Part shown: positions 34,564-44,507 of the stretch, piece after piece
How positions within the stretch are numbered: position 1 is the stretch's first letter
How the letters are laid out: each line of letters opens with the position of its first letter
Translations under genes and position numbers: made by a program
The notes under the pieces: model-generated
What the model saw: only the letters and a program-made list of their open reading frames with translations
Told to the model about the DNA's origin: nothing
Database searches by the model: none
NCBI RefSeq assembly: GCF_000512355.1
Contig: NZ_CP004006.1
Coordinates: forward strand, 549,001 to 613,000
DNA length: 64,000 nucleotides
DNA from: Legionella oakridgensis ATCC 33761 = DSM 21215
Lineage (GTDB): Bacteria > Pseudomonadota > Gammaproteobacteria > Legionellales > Legionellaceae
Direction: 5' to 3'

Positions 34564-35790
34564 TCAGATTCCTGATAACACAGGGATAGTACCAGAAAAT
34601 ATAGATTGGATGGAACTGATAATGCTTAATCCTTGTTTACGGATCGTACTGATAAATCCTCGGATACGAGCAAATTGTTCAGCGCCTTGAGCGGTCCGAA
34701 AACCACCGGATATTTTTTGTTTGCATTTCATCATTCGTAAATCACGCTCAGCATCATTATTGGTAAATGGAACTGCCAGATCATGAAAAAACCGTAAAAC
34801 GTCTTGTTTGTAATGAAATAAACGCCACAAGAGGTTGTGACCTGTCCGTCGAGGTTGTCGACCCTGTTTGCCTTTGCATGGCAATGGCGGCAGCGTTTCA
34901 TGATACGCCAGCCCATCTCGAATAATCTTCTTGTAGATGTTGGTCAACCGCTTGATGCGAGCAACAGGTATTGCATGATGTTCATTAAAATGACGACAGC
35001 GAAGAGCAACACGTAATAGTCGGGTCATAGCCTGTGCCCATGGTTCTTTGTCATGCTCGGTTATTGCTTTTAATTCATGCAAGTGATGCTGGTTGCATAG
35101 GGCATGCTCCACACCTCCCAAATTGTAATAACTTTTCCAGTGATCATGAATGACGGTACCTGAAAGGCCATCCAGTAATGATTTTCGTTTTGGAGATATG
35201 TGATAATAAGTTGCCGTTTTAGTCGATGCCACATGCAACCATTGTGTTTTTCCGGCCACACGAAACCCTGTTTCATCCAGGTTTTTTACGGCAGCAGTTT
35301 TGACTGCAGACAATACCGATTCTTCAAATGATGCCAATGTATCAAAGGCAATCCGGTTATATCCAGTCCGTGTTGCAGTAGCCAGTTGAATTCCGTACAG
35401 GTCATAAAACAACTGTTGCAGCCTGTCTTCTGGAATAAAATGCTGATATTGATAATACACGCTCCAACTACGAATAACTTCACCGTATTGGACAGGGGCA
35501 AGAACACCTGCAGGAAATGCTGCTGTTATCGTTTTATTACAGCACTCGCAATATTTTACTTCAGCCTGATGTTCCGTGACTTCAATTTTGGGTGGTGGAA
35601 TATCAAAAACCTGGCGCTTCACAATTCCAATCACCGGCGTTGAAACTAATGAACCATAACAATCCGGGCATGTTAGCAATAGTCGTACGGGGTAGTTTGC
35701 CTAACCCGTCACTTGAGGGGGGCTTTGAGCTGTTGCTGCTATTCTTGTTCAGTCGTTTTTCCAGCTCTGCTATTCATGCAGCTATTTGAT
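34564..35790 (-). pseudogene. Decayed IS66-family transposase (TnpC)
   Basis: The long frame (34564-35679, 371 residues) contains the IS66 zinc-ribbon (CEC and CNK cysteines), KNLDETGFRVAGKTQWLHV, VIHDHWKSYY and TNNDAERDLRMMKCKQKISGG, the DDE acids and C-terminal signature. The N-terminus survives in another frame (ELEKRLNKNSSNSSKPPSSDG at ~35700-35770). The Gly/Lys-rich linker of about 35 residues normally between the two parts is missing. A real out-of-frame deletion has therefore occurred. No tnpA/tnpB genes and no clear IS66 ends are visible. Confidence 0.85.
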
Positions 35791-35847
35791 CATAACCGCA
35801 TAATTTTTCAAGTGTTTTTTACATTAATTTAATACCTGCCAGTTGCT

Positions 35848-35886
35848 GGAGATCCCTCGCTGCACTCGGGATGACGTGGGGAGTTA
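35848..35886. repeat. Inverted repeat, right copy
   Basis: GATCCCTCGCTGCACTCGGG followed by ATGACGTGGGGAGTTA, the inverse of 34181-34219. The 35791-36061 region otherwise holds no recognisable gene. Confidence 0.88.
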
Positions 35887-36061
35887 CTAGTCTCGTTAAA
35901 TTGCTAATATTTTATCATTTTTAGAGCGTGCAGTCATTATCATATCTTTTGAGGATTATAAAACAGGAGTTAAATCCCAGCGTCTTCAAATTGACAATCA
36001 TTTATCATGTGGTTAAAATCGATCCTAAATTACCATTTTATAGACATAGAGTAAAGTACGT

Positions 36062-37587
36062 ATGTTAACAAAACGAGGTATTGGATTAGCTTTAGAAAAT
36101 GAAATTTATAAAAATCCTTTCTTGCAACAATGGCGCTTATATTTTTCCAGCCACTCACCGGAATCAGAAAGTAATATAAGAGCCATATTGAAAGGAACGG
36201 GGTTTGAATTAGTTTCATTTTATTCTGGTAGAGAGCGACCTTATTTAGAAACGTACGATACACATATGGAAATCAGAAAAACTGAAGAGGCCAATCCATT
36301 ATGGAAGGATTTAATCCAACATATTATGGATGCTACCGAAGAAAATCGTAAGCGTCTCAGTAATGGTGTTAACCGCCTTTTAGCCGCCAATCCCACAGAA
36401 TCAGAATGGCAATTCAGACTTGAATCAATCTATGATCGGCGTGTAGTCGATGAGATTTGTACCCAACTTAATCAAGAGGGGTTTATCGCCAAGTATGAGG
36501 AAGGATACTATAACCCATTCGATAGTTATCCTGCGCACATTAAAATTATTCGACATAATGCGAAGCCTTCTGCTGGGAAATATTCAGCGAATATACAGCC
36601 TCTACCTCGGCGTAAAACTTACGATGAGATTGCAAGAGAGTTTTCTCCTGAATTTATAGATTTTTTTGAAAATGCTTTTCCCAATACAAGTTATCGCCCA
36701 TCCCCTTATTTTTTTGACGGTTATGGGCATTTTCAGTTATCAGAAACGCGTCAAGGTTATCTTTTTGAAGCTCGTATGGAGCAGGGAATAAATAAAAAAT
36801 TTTTGATTCCTTACGCTTATGATCCATTTAATCCTGGAATAAGATTACATACAGTTTATTTAGAACCAGATGTATTGTTATTATCGCCTCAGTCAGAGAA
36901 GATGGCATTGAATAATGAAAAACTTCATATTGTTTTCATGCATTTGCTGCTGATAAATACACATTTAAACGCTACCTATGAGGTATTGAAAGAAAAACCA
37001 ACGATTACCGTGCTACCATCATGCATTACTGACCATCTCGTTACTACTAAATCAAAATCTAAAAAAATGTCTGCTTTCGATGGATGTATAAAGCTTATTA
37101 AGCTTGCCGTTAATAACTTATTATTAATAGAACCTTTTAATGATGTACAAAGTCCAGAGCGTACGGCGTTAATGATGTTTGAGTGGAATGTTGGAAAAAA
37201 ATTAGAAGCACTCATGCTTGATCAGAGTAAACAACCTAAAGCATTCAATCCGGCAGAAGTGAGAGCTATGTATAACGCAGAAGTAAACACATTAATACAA
37301 ATATTAAAAAATCAAGAGCTAAAAAATAAAGTATATTCAGTCTTGATGGCCACTTGTGGTTTGGTATTAGGTGTTCTTGCTGCGGTACCTTTGGGCATTC
37401 CATTATGTTTTTCTTCTGTTAGGAGTTATATCGGCTCTTTTTTGTTTCCCCCCAAATGTCTGCACAGCAATTTCAAAGACAAATGCAAGAAACCATGATT
37501 CAGTTACAAGAAGTAATATCTAATCAAATAGAGGGGGCTGACATACCTGCTGTTATTAGACCTGAGACGTCGGAACTTGCGCTGTGA
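36062..37587 (+). CDS. Unknown protein with membrane hairpin (effector candidate; frame break at 37448-37453)
   Basis: About 508 residues after correction; the uninterrupted frame stops at 37498. The first ~420 residues are soluble and unrecognised. Residues ~430-465 are hydrophobic (SVLMATCGLVLGVLAAVPLG). At a C6 run (37448-37453) one extra C restores a better continuation: FPPQMSAQQFQRQMQETMIQ, ending IRPETSELAL at 37587. This tail, with polar residues and a hydrophobic last position, resembles Dot/Icm C-terminal signals. Inferred, not shown. Confidence 0.65.
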
Positions 37588-37713
37588 TACAAATATTTAC
37601 AGGGGCGCAAGATTAATTTTTTCTATCCATTGATTTTCTGCATTTTCTTACCTTTTTTATTAATCGATTATTTCCCTGGATTTATAATGAATAAATTTAC
37701 AGTTTAAAAAAGC

Positions 37714-37744
37714 TTGACTATGACGTTGCGTCATACATTAACCT
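37714..37744 (+). promoter_or_regulatory. MerR-type promoter with 19-bp spacer and operator dyad
   Basis: TTGACT (-35) and TAACCT (-10) are separated by 19 bp. The dyad TATGACG-TTG-CGTCATA (37719-37735) fills the spacer. Overlong spacers with a central dyad are the hallmark of MerR-controlled promoters, so the gene downstream is probably autoregulated. Confidence 0.75.
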
Positions 37745-37766
37745 TGGAAACAAGGAGGAAAAAACG

Positions 37767-38714
37767 ATGAAACAATGGCAAGCAAAAGAGTTTGCAAATC
37801 TTGCGCAAGTGTCAGTACGTACACTGCATCATTATGACAAAATTGGTTTGCTCAAACCCAGTTTGCGCCAAAGTAACAATTATCGTTTGTACTCCGAAGA
37901 GGATTTATTAAAGTTACAACAGATTATTGCGCTTAAATTTTTTGGTTTTGAATTATCTCAAATCCAGGAATTTCTTACCAGAAATGATGATGTGCCTGAT
38001 AACCTTGCTATGCAATCCAGGTTCTTACGGGAAAAAGCAGCATCATTAATGGAAGCAAGTGCCATATTAGATCGAATATCTCAAGATTGTAACAATAATA
38101 AATCCATCCCTTGGAAAAAAGTTATCGAACTTATTGAGGTATATAAAATGACGCAACAACTTGAAGATACCTGGGTTAAAGAAATCTTTACGCCCGATGA
38201 GCTGAAGGAGTATGCAAAATTCGAAACAGAGTTGAAATCAAATTCGACACCAGAACAAAAGGAAAGGTTTGAAAAAGATTGGTTTAATCTTGTTGAAGAA
38301 TTTAAGAATCATTTGCACGAGGATCCAAATTCCGAAACGGGTATTTATTTAGGGAAAAAATTGATGGATTGGGTTAACAATCTATATGGTAAGAAATATG
38401 CGCACCTTCGAACTAAAAAATTCGAAAAAGGTTTTGGTGAAGGAAAGGGACTTGAACAGCATGGATTGACGCCAGAAATTGTAGCTTGGATGGATAAGGC
38501 AATGGATGCTTATTTGAAACAACGTGCTTATAGCATTTTGGATAATGTTGGAAAAATTTCTTCATCTAAGTTATTGCAAAGCTGGAATCAATTAATGGAT
38601 GAAATATGTGGTGAGCAAATAGATAAAAAAGCGACTATCACAGCCATTGCCTTACAGGATGAAAAAATCAGTCCGAAAGCCAAAGAATGGTTAAAATCTG
38701 TATACAAGCTATAA
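37767..38714 (+). CDS. MerR-family transcriptional regulator, TipAL-like
   Basis: 315 residues. The N-terminal winged helix is typical (AKEFANLAQVSVRTLHHYDKIGLLKPSLR, YRLYSEEDLLKLQQI), followed by the dimer helix. The C-terminal half is a TipAS-like ligand domain (FTPDELKEYAKFETEL, DPNSETGIYLGKKLMDW), known in relatives for binding drugs or other small molecules. AAGGAGG precedes the ATG, and a MerR-type operator lies just upstream. Target genes other than itself are not evident; the next gene is convergent. Confidence 0.9.
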   Translation: MKQWQAKEFANLAQVSVRTLHHYDKIGLLKPSLRQSNNYRLYSEEDLLKLQQIIALKFFGFELSQIQEFLTRNDDVPDNLAMQSRFLREKAASLMEASAILDRISQDCNNNKSIPWKKVIELIEVYKMTQQLEDTWVKEIFTPDELKEYAKFETELKSNSTPEQKERFEKDWFNLVEEFKNHLHEDPNSETGIYLGKKLMDWVNNLYGKKYAHLRTKKFEKGFGEGKGLEQHGLTPEIVAWMDKAMDAYLKQRAYSILDNVGKISSSKLLQSWNQLMDEICGEQIDKKATITAIALQDEKISPKAKEWLKSVYKL

Positions 38715-38723
38715 GTGTTTAAG

Positions 38724-38753
38724 CCATGGCCTTCTTTTTATAGAAGGTCGTGG
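38724..38753. terminator. Bidirectional hairpin after the MerR gene
   Basis: A 12-bp stem, CCATGGCCTTCT with AGAAGGTCGTGG (two G-T pairs) around TTTTAT, between convergent genes. Confidence 0.65.
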
Positions 38754-38789
38754 TTGATCAGAGACTAAAATGTAATCTACTTTAGACGC

Positions 38790-40909
38790 TTATCTTGTTT
38801 TTGGTTTGGTATCTTCTGAGTTATCCTCAGTTATTTCATTTGACATTTTATGGTGAAGTTTTTCAAGTTTATCTTGACTATTTGTATTTGCGAAAAATAA
38901 AGCATGTCCAGTGGTCTTATAATGGAGATAGTGAACAGCACCTAATGTAAGTGCTGCAATAAAATTAACAACTCCTTTCAATATATATCGAGCAATTTTT
39001 GATGAGGTGCTTCTATCGTTACCTAAAACATCTCGACAGTAATTATCTTTTGCCAGATTAAGATTTTTAATTAGTTCATTTTTGCTATTTGAATCTTTTG
39101 AAAGCGCCGTATGGAAAGTTTCTAAGGCCTTGAAACAATCAATGAAGTAATATTTTGAATGTTCTACGGCACTTTGATGTTTACTTTTATTATCTTTTAA
39201 ATTTAATAAAATATCATTTACTGCTGAGTGAATTTTTTCTACGCTGGCGCAAAATTCTTTATTATCAATCATTAACTGTATTTGATCTTGTGTGAGTGTT
39301 TCTCCAGCCAAATCTACAATCGCTAAAAGAGCATGGTTTGATAGTTGTTCATGGTGTTCAACGAGTATTTTTCTAATAAATTCGTTGCTTGACAATAGAT
39401 GTAAATGTTTTGAGGTTAATGGTATATTTCTGTCGTTTAAGAGTTTAGAAACTTCAAAAAATTCCCTTGGTTTTTTATGTCATAGGTATCAATGATGTTT
39501 TGACGGAACTCAAAATAAAACTTTGCAATGTTATTATAATATTGCCTTCCTTTTAATTCATTACATTGCTTCATTAAATTATTTAATGTAAACAATAGTG
39601 ATAAAGCATCTGATTCATTGATTAGAGGTAACGAACTTAATACGTTATTGGCCAGTGCCATTACAATAACCTGTTCGGTGATTGCAAGATGATCGTCATT
39701 TTTAGCATAGGTGATCAGTAATTTCAGAGCATCTTGAGGTTTAAAATGATGAGCCAGATATATCTGCGCGGTCTGAACCAGGCAATCCAAATCGTCGGAT
39801 GCATCCGGACTAAGCCTAATTTGATCCACGACGCGGGCTAACGCTGTACTAAAATGCCCAAAACTATCTCTTTGATCGATAATGCCCCGTGAAGCATCTC
39901 TCAGCTCTTTTTGTGTGGATGTAACAAAATAAAGCTCATTGAGATTGGATAACATGTCTCGATGCTCTACAACCTTCCTGGAGGCAAGAGAGGTTTGGGT
40001 TAAAATATTTCTTAACAAAGCGCCGTTACTGAAATGTTGTTCTTTAATTTCTTCTAAGGTATCGCCACAAATAGAGCTAATATAAGCACCAACTCGAAGA
40101 TCTAAATGCTTTGCATAGTCTTCCCGAGAATATTCTTGCATCTCCCTAATGACATCACTGTCAAATTGGTCTTTTGAACAAATGGCCAACATGCGCCCAT
40201 ACTGTGCTTGATCTGCATGAATCATTCCAAATTTTTGATGGCTTTCGTGAATAATGATGGATAATTTTCCTGTATTGATTAAATGTTGAACTTCCGGATC
40301 TAAGTGCAAATTTTTATACAGAGCAGTTGTAGCATCAATAATCAAGGTAACAGGCTTTGTTCTTTTCGCCTCAATAATATTTCGTTTTACAAACTTATTA
40401 ATATCAACCCCAGGCGTTAAACCTTCTGGGTTTACTATAGGGCCAGCGGATAACACAAAAATATCAGCGTCCGCACTACTGGTTGTTTTGGTAATATAAT
40501 CAAATTCAAAATAGCTTGGTTTAAATACTTTAACTAATGGTGGTTCTCCTGATGGCGTTTTCATTTTCAATGCCAGCTTCATTGCTAGCATATACGCATT
40601 GGTACCAGACATTGCTGGACATGCCAGAAAACTGGCTTTATCCATAGTTGCACTGTCTATTGCTAATGATTTATCCAGCGTGTGCCGAGACTCTGTAAGA
40701 AAATCACTAAAGCCTTGCTCCAAATCTTCTGCTTCTGTTCGTTCTAGCAGGGAGAGGCTTATCTCATGAATGGTTGCGTATACAGAAAAAGCAAACTTAG
40801 GATAATCGTATTCATAAAACGTATTTGCCATGTCTATCATGCAGGCAATGCGTTGTATCGCTTCAGGTTTTATATTTTTAGGTAGATTTTTTAAAATTTT
40901 TGTAAGCAT
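38790..40909 (-). CDS. Effector candidate with PLP-enzyme-like core and C-terminal hairpin (frame break at 39471-39476)
   Basis: Two frames (40909-39437, 490 residues; 39395-38790, 201 residues) join smoothly if one base is added to the six-T run at 39471-39476 (DIKKPREFFEVSKLLNDRN). In the first part, SGTNAYMLAMKLAL (101), VTLIIDATTALYKN (188-200) and SIIIHESHQKFGMIHA (K226) follow the order of a fold-type-I PLP enzyme: phosphate loop, Asp for the pyridine nitrogen, and Schiff-base Lys. The similarity is weak. The second part is helical, with a membrane segment (NFIAALTLGAVHYLHY) and the tail TTGHALFFANTNSQDKLEKL, shared in style with the kinase-like protein. The upstream gene overlaps by 19 bp and may also be part of the same protein. 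Confidence 0.58.
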
Positions 40910-41736
40910 ACTGCTAATTTTTGCGTCGGATGATGAAGATCTCTTGCGATGAATGAGAGCTTATCATAAATGCTACTTTCGATTAATTCTTCGGAGGTTT
41001 TAGGTAAGTTATCATCCAGAGTTATTTTTTTGGGGATAACAAATTCATCTTTATTTTGAATATTAACAGCTATCTCCCACGGAGATGCGATTAGCCCTGC
41101 CGCTCTCAAGACGCGAATAATCTGTGCCTTATTATGGCCATGCTTTGGTAAACATAACAAACCGACGGAGTGATTTTCATCCCTGATAATTCGAGGAAGT
41201 TCATGTGGGAAAAAATGATTATATATTTCTAAAATGGGTGTATTTTTCAACAATGTAACAGGAATAAAGGTATGGCTGGCCTGTTCTTTTAGATCAATTC
41301 TAAATTCCTGTAGCAGTTTATCAAGCAAATCACCTGAAAGATCATCATCACGATGATAAAAAGCGCCTCTATGAATATATGGATTATTTATTCGATGTTT
41401 TGAGGAAAGATTCAATTCCGCGACATGCCTACCGAACATAATGTGTGATAGTAAGTATTGTTCATCACCTTTATCCATTAGAGAGAGGTAAGTAAAATAA
41501 GGACTTTCTACAATGGCCTGCTTTACTTTTCTTTTACGCCAAACTCTTTGGATGACTGTCGCTGCATGTGCCTTTTGTTGCTCATCAGGCTCTTTTCGTG
41601 GGCTATCGCTTCTGTCAGCATGAGTTGGCTCATGCTTTTTAGGCAGACTTAATTTAGCGACATTTTCTTCAATGAAGCGATTTAAATCTCGTAATGCTTT
41701 ATTGGCTTCAATTAATTTCATAATTATACAAAGCAT
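40891..41736 (-). CDS. IQ-motif protein, possible N-terminal part of the downstream effector
   Basis: 281 residues (or 276 from a second ATG). A Ser/Lys/Glu-rich N-terminus leads to ATVIQRVWRKRKVKQAI (59-75), which fits the calmodulin-binding IQ pattern [IV]Q-x3-[RK]-x4-[RK]-x2-hydrophobic, with Lys instead of the common Gly. Calmodulin does not exist in bacteria, so such a motif suggests action in a eukaryotic host, as with SidJ. The rest (GRHVAELNLSSKHRINNPYI ...) is unrecognised. Adding one base to the T5 run at 40918-40922 would fuse it in frame to the next gene (PTQKISSMLTKILKNL). Confidence 0.6.
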   Translation of the reverse strand: MLCIIMKLIEANKALRDLNRFIEENVAKLSLPKKHEPTHADRSDSPRKEPDEQQKAHAATVIQRVWRKRKVKQAIVESPYFTYLSLMDKGDEQYLLSHIMFGRHVAELNLSSKHRINNPYIHRGAFYHRDDDLSGDLLDKLLQEFRIDLKEQASHTFIPVTLLKNTPILEIYNHFFPHELPRIIRDENHSVGLLCLPKHGHNKAQIIRVLRAAGLIASPWEIAVNIQNKDEFVIPKKITLDDNLPKTSEELIESSIYDKLSFIARDLHHPTQKLAVCLQKF

Positions 41737-41943
41737 ATTGCCTTATATTTATATTAATTGAGTAATATTAAGTCTTTATTAAGTAGGCAGGTAGGCGCAC
41801 TCTTTATTTATATAAAGGTTGTTAAGAAGGAAATAAGCAGAAATTAAGGCGAAACTAATTTAATTGTTTTCAAATTGAGGGTTTAGCATGCCAATGAAAG
41901 TTTTCCCTTTGGGGAATTAACTTCAGGGAAAACGATGGATATG

Positions 41944-42585
41944 TTAGTTGATATCGGTTTTATATCTATTGGCCATAGCCTCTAATTTGTCTATGTCAGA
42001 GGAACACAGGTATGCTTTCATTTCATTTATTTTTTCGTCCGACCACTCATAAATATTGAGTGCTAACAGTCGCTTTATTGTCTCATTATCAAAACGTTTT
42101 TTAACGATTTTTGCGGGATTGCCTGCAATAATCGTGTAGGGTTCTACGTCTTTTGTAACGATTGCATTAGCGGCTATAACCGCACCTTCTCCTATTTGGA
42201 TGCCAGGCATTATCATTGCGCGCATGCCTATCCATACACCGTCACCTATCACGGTATCACCGCGCGATTCATAGGATTCGATGTAGTTATTTTTAAAGGG
42301 GTATAGACTAAACCAATCAACTCGATGATTATTATTGCCTCCTAGCATGATTACTGCTTCTGCAGCAATACAAACATAATCACCTATGTATAATTGATCT
42401 ATTTTCCAACGAGGTTCCCAATGATTGAGACTATATTCATCTCCATATAGATAGCGTACGACGGATTCCTCAAAATTATCGGTCCAGGCATTTGAGTAGT
42501 AGCTATGCGTGCCTTTAATATGAATATTTGGATTTTTAACACTTTGATGAAGTAGTTCTATCTTAGACCAATGCTTCTTAGTCAT
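41944..42585 (-). CDS. CatB/Vat-type hexapeptide-repeat acetyltransferase
   Basis: 213 residues. Left-handed beta-helix repeats (VIGDGVWIGMRAMIMPGIQIGEGAVIAANAIVTKDV) and the family loop NNNHRVDWFSLYPF with the active-site His identify a xenobiotic O-acetyltransferase of the CatB/streptogramin A (Vat) group. AGNPAKIVKKRF is the usual end of the helix domain. It would transfer acetyl from acetyl-CoA to a hydroxyl of a small molecule; whether it confers drug resistance is unknown. Stand-alone gene. Confidence 0.9.
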   Translation of the reverse strand: MTKKHWSKIELLHQSVKNPNIHIKGTHSYYSNAWTDNFEESVVRYLYGDEYSLNHWEPRWKIDQLYIGDYVCIAAEAVIMLGGNNNHRVDWFSLYPFKNNYIESYESRGDTVIGDGVWIGMRAMIMPGIQIGEGAVIAANAIVTKDVEPYTIIAGNPAKIVKKRFDNETIKRLLALNIYEWSDEKINEMKAYLCSSDIDKLEAMANRYKTDIN

Positions 42586-42682
42586 TTATTACTCAGGTAG
42601 CTATGAAATTGGCTAATATTCACACGTACTAGGGATTAGAGCAATAAAATATATTAAAGATTTTTGATAAAATTGTATCGTT

Positions 42683-43612
42683 TCATATTTGAAACGTTTG
42701 ACGTTGATTATCAACGGTCATTTGTTCTTCAAGTTGCGATTTAAGATTGATAAAGTCTATTGTTCGTATTTCATACAACGCTCGCATGGCGGCTAAATCC
42801 AAAAGTGCACGGCCATAGGGTACTGAGCGGGAGCCTTGTGCCGGCTGGCGGCTGTCCAAACCTTTCAATATAGCAAAATCAACACCTAATTTAGAATTAG
42901 ATGAAAACCAATTTTCGTGCTTACGAGTTAGCCAATTATAAAATTGTTTTGATGATTTTGGCTGTGAGGTAAAGTGAGGTACTGGGTAAAAAGGTTTGTC
43001 AGAGCAGTACTCATACACAACATGCATCGGTAGAAGTTTTTGTGCACCACCAACTCCTTCTCGCCATTGCTTATTAATAGCATCCCAATTTTTAATTCCG
43101 GGTACGTTCGTGGAATCCACTTGCGTTTGCAGTTCTTTAATGATGGTGTTTGCAAAATCAAAATGCTTTTCGGTGATTGTTTCTTCGTGAAATCTATAGG
43201 TGACGCCTTCTGTAATTACTTTCTCGTATTGAGAAAGTAATTTTGCTAATACTGCTTTACCTTCTTCGTTTTGGGGTATGCAATGAAGCATCATCGTCCA
43301 CATATGCTTATCCAGGGCCCAAAGCGCATATTCAAAAGCACTGATATGTTCAAAGGTTCGCCCAGAGCAATCCGTTATGCGATCCTTTTTAAACATTAAA
43401 CTCACGTCATTGTTTAATATCGTACGAACCGCATCATGCTCACCACGCACGATATGCCCTAACAGCTTGCGAACGTCCGCCATGGGTTTATATAAAGCCC
43501 TATACTTGGTTGAAGCGATAGAAAGTTTTAATAAATCAGCTGTGGATAAATACTGCGCTTTTTTTCTTTGGATTTCCTGCGGGAATTTATCAAGCAATTC
43601 AGTGCCTGGCAT
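42683..43612 (-). CDS. F-box-like/ankyrin-like protein (effector candidate)
   Basis: 309 residues. Residues ~5-45 (LLDKFPQEIQRKKAQYLSTADLLKLSIAS) fit a divergent F-box, followed by an ankyrin-like region (VRKLLGHIVRGEHDAVRTILNNDVSLMFKK) and the block TDCSGRTFEHISAFEYALWALDKHMWTM, which I recognise from a recurring Legionella/Coxiella effector family. F-box effectors recruit host SCF ubiquitin ligase. The second half is helical and unrecognised. No signal peptide or membrane segment. Confidence 0.7.
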   Translation of the reverse strand: MPGTELLDKFPQEIQRKKAQYLSTADLLKLSIASTKYRALYKPMADVRKLLGHIVRGEHDAVRTILNNDVSLMFKKDRITDCSGRTFEHISAFEYALWALDKHMWTMMLHCIPQNEEGKAVLAKLLSQYEKVITEGVTYRFHEETITEKHFDFANTIIKELQTQVDSTNVPGIKNWDAINKQWREGVGGAQKLLPMHVVYEYCSDKPFYPVPHFTSQPKSSKQFYNWLTRKHENWFSSNSKLGVDFAILKGLDSRQPAQGSRSVPYGRALLDLAAMRALYEIRTIDFINLKSQLEEQMTVDNQRQTFQI

Positions 43613-43798
43613 GCGTTTTGTCTTAATGGTAAGTCAATTTGGAAGAAGTATTATACCTGAGTCATTTGGATATTAATATATCTATGTGGGTTATAATAAT
43701 CCATAAATAATTGCTTTCAAAAACTTATACATCAATGTATTGCTGGTTGTGTGATTTCAACCAGTGATCTGACATTGCCTCTTTATAACCATTATCAT

Positions 43799-43821
43799 GA
43801 GAGTTTCCTCTGGAAACTCTC
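43799..43821. terminator. Hairpin downstream of the secreted protein gene
   Basis: A perfect 10-bp stem GAGAGTTTCC/GGAAACTCTC with a TCT loop, ~50 bp past the stop of the leftward gene at 43873. No U-tract follows. Confidence 0.5.
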
Positions 43822-43872
43822 AAATTAAAGGTGTCAATTAAGTCAAAACTGGTTCATATAAAGTAGGTTGTA

Positions 43873-44304
43873 TCAACCTGTAATCTGATTGCCAGATTTG
43901 ATGTCTTTATGAATAAGACTTTCAAAATTATTGTTGTCAGGGTTAACAAATAAATACCCATTTCCTAACGGATAAGTTAGGGCGCACACTTCTTTGCTAT
44001 TAAACCAGTGTTTCCAAGTTACGCATAAGGTACCATCATCTTTTACCCTCCAGGTACCATCGTCGGTTTGTGGGTCATTCCCTTGTGGTTTTTTAGTAAA
44101 TTTTCCTGTAATTTGGCCATTTTTATCGAAATAACCCATGAATGAGTCTGCAATGAGCCGGTTATCTAGATTTGCGAGTGGTATGCTTTTGATGGTCTTT
44201 CCCTGAAAGGTACTAAGTACTTCCTCTTTTGAGAGGCTCGTGAGCGTCTCGGCAAATGCTGAATAACTAAAAAGTACCGCAGATATCGCAATAGCTTTTT
44301 TCAT
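43873..44304 (-). CDS. Small secreted protein of unknown function
   Basis: 143 residues from the ATG at 44304, chosen because AAGGAGATATTTATT precedes it and a clean signal peptide begins there (MKKAIAISAVLFSYSAFAE). The mature part is beta-rich, with DGTWRVKDDGTLCVTWKHWF and a second Cys in NSKEVCALTYP, probably one disulfide. The Trp-Gly-x-Leu-Cys pattern is seen in small periplasmic DUF families. Function unknown. Confidence 0.75.
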   Translation of the reverse strand: MKKAIAISAVLFSYSAFAETLTSLSKEEVLSTFQGKTIKSIPLANLDNRLIADSFMGYFDKNGQITGKFTKKPQGNDPQTDDGTWRVKDDGTLCVTWKHWFNSKEVCALTYPLGNGYLFVNPDNNNFESLIHKDIKSGNQITG

Positions 44305-44507
44305 AATAAATATCTCCTTAATGTAATAGTCCATAAATTCTTAGGTAAAGATAAGTCATTTCATTATTAATAACAAATAAATTCATTAATCAGCTGTCAT
44401 TGTTTGATTAAGAGGTGTGTATATTATAAATACATTCAGGCCTTATTTATGGGATCAATGAATCGTCTCTAGTCATGAGATAAAGACGGTTATTTTTCAA
44501 GGTTTTT

